The notes under the pieces are model-generated. The model did not search any database. It saw only the letters and a list, made by a program, of their open reading frames with translations, and had not been told where the DNA came from. Of a stretch of 5,837 bases of DNA, positions 5,213 through 5,837 are shown one piece after another. A program made the translations under genes and the position numbers. Origin of the DNA: Reyranella sp. (GTDB taxonomy: Bacteria; Pseudomonadota; Alphaproteobacteria; Reyranellales; Reyranellaceae). Position 1 is the stretch's first letter. Each line of letters starts with the position of its first letter. Location of the stretch: positions 1-5,837 of the forward strand of contig JAKFVZ010000263.1 in the NCBI GenBank assembly GCA_021732965.1, given 5' to 3'.

Positions 5213-5837
5213 AGAACCTGGTTGCGGAGCGTTGTCTCGCCCCGCCACAGGTGGTCGAGGTTCTCGATCAGGATGTCGATCACGTTGTCTTCATAGGCGC
5301 GAGTCTCGCCCGCGGTGTGCGGGGTGATGAAGACATTCGGCAGAGTCCAGAGCGGCGACGCTGCGGGCAACGGTTCCTCGGCGGTGACGTCGAGAGCCGC
5401 CGCCCAGATCTTGTTGCCCTCCATTGTCTTGATGAGGGCCGCCTCGTCCGCGACCTTGCCGCGTGCCACGTTCACGAAAACCGACGACGGCTTCATGGCG
5501 GCGAACGCGGCGGCGTTCATCAGGCCGGTCGTCTCGGGCGTCAGCGCGCAGGTCAGCGCCACGATGTCGGCTTGCGGGACCAGGTTCACCACATCTTCCA
5601 TGCCGTAGATTTCGTCGGCGCCGTTGGTGCCCGCCTTCGGATCGCGACGCACGCCGATCACCTTCATGTCGAAGGCCTTGGCGAGCTTGGCGAGATGGCT
5701 GCCGATACGGCCCATGCCGACGATCAGCACCGTCTTGCCGCCCAGCTCGTCCTCGCGCTGGGTGAGATCGCCCAGCATGCCGCGCCACACCTTCTTGTGC
5801 TGGTTGTCGCGCGCCTCGGGGAGGCGCCGGTATACGG
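5209..5837 (-). CDS. D-2-hydroxyacid dehydrogenase, C-terminal part (5' end beyond the right edge)
   Basis: The visible 208 residues belong to the D-isomer-specific 2-hydroxyacid dehydrogenase family, cytoplasmic enzymes that interconvert 2-oxoacids and D-2-hydroxyacids with NAD(P)H. The reading frame is open to the window edge. The GTG at 5790 is internal, because the 15 residues upstream (VYRRLPEARDNQHKK) fit the helix that precedes the Rossmann domain. Numbering from the first visible codon, VGMGRIG (39-45) is the dinucleotide-binding loop. VRRDP (62-66) follows strand 2, where Arg instead of an acidic residue hints at NADP preference. NVARG (122-126) holds catalytic Arg125, EEP (153-155) the catalytic Glu, and TPHTAG (171-176) catalytic His173. 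All three catalytic residues are present, so the enzyme is probably active. The C-terminal ENLDHLWRGE segment is typical. The exact substrate (glyoxylate, hydroxypyruvate, phosphoglycerate or another) cannot be told. The gene ends 35 bp from the convergent FecR/DUF6600 gene. Confidence 0.92.
   Translation of the reverse strand, partial: VYRRLPEARDNQHKKVWRGMLGDLTQREDELGGKTVLIVGMGRIGSHLAKLAKAFDMKVIGVRRDPKAGTNGADEIYGMEDVVNLVPQADIVALTCALTPETTGLMNAAAFAAMKPSSVFVNVARGKVADEAALIKTMEGNKIWAAALDVTAEEPLPAASPLWTLPNVFITPHTAGETRAYEDNVIDILIENLDHLWRGETTLRNQVL

Noticed and set aside
4229..5248. 339-residue open frame on the minus strand, Leu/Arg/Gly-rich
   Set aside because: It is antisense to the low-complexity tail of the FecR/DUF6600 gene; Ala/Pro/Lys/Gln codons read backwards give Leu/Arg/Gly without stops. 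It also overlaps the end of the dehydrogenase gene and shows no recognisable motif.
4617..5327. 236-residue Arg/Ser/Pro-rich open frame on the plus strand
   Set aside because: Frame-shifted reading of the same low-complexity tail; it runs into the antisense of the dehydrogenase gene and has extreme Arg content typical of a shadow frame.
5788..5790. GTG as the start of the dehydrogenase gene
   Set aside because: The frame stays open to the window edge with family-like residues upstream, and a start here would omit the N-terminal catalytic-domain half; the gene is simply cut by the window.

Overview
The window looks like a high-GC alphaproteobacterial chromosome. Evidence is the strong G/C bias at third codon positions, the gene families present, and a compound palindrome in one intergenic gap. 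I recall that palindrome as a common dispersed element in Bradyrhizobium/Reyranella-like genomes. I cannot fix the genus from sequence alone. Six protein-coding genes are present, two of them cut by the window edges. I see no rRNA, tRNA, CRISPR array, insertion sequence or phage gene.

Layout. (1) At the left edge, on the minus strand, are the first 39 codons of an aldehyde dehydrogenase-family gene. (2) A divergent intergenic region of about 150 bp follows. (3) A plus-strand pair comes next: a secreted family-3 (GltI-like) amino-acid-type solute-binding protein (270-1118), then, 23 bp later, a YhbW-type LLM flavin-dependent monooxygenase (1142-2161). (4) The next gap holds a large nested inverted repeat followed by a T6 run, a probable terminator for the plus-strand pair. 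(5) An unrecognised 193-residue cytoplasmic protein lies on the minus strand (2335-2916). (6) Divergent from it, across 85 bp, is a 723-residue exported protein (3002-5173) with a FecR-like domain, a Trp/Tyr-rich DUF6600-type domain and a low-complexity Ala/Pro/Lys/Gln tail of almost 300 residues. (7) At the right edge, convergent, is the C-terminal 208 residues of a D-2-hydroxyacid dehydrogenase (minus strand, 5' end outside the window).

Functional links are loose. The binding protein and the flavin monooxygenase may be co-transcribed, which would couple uptake to oxidative breakdown of a small amino-acid-like or organosulfur substrate, but no permease or ATPase gene is in view. The other genes look like ordinary chromosomal neighbours. 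I found no convincing new multi-gene system. The most noteworthy items are the compound palindrome, the long-tailed FecR/DUF6600 protein, the unknown 193-residue protein, and the binding protein/monooxygenase pairing.
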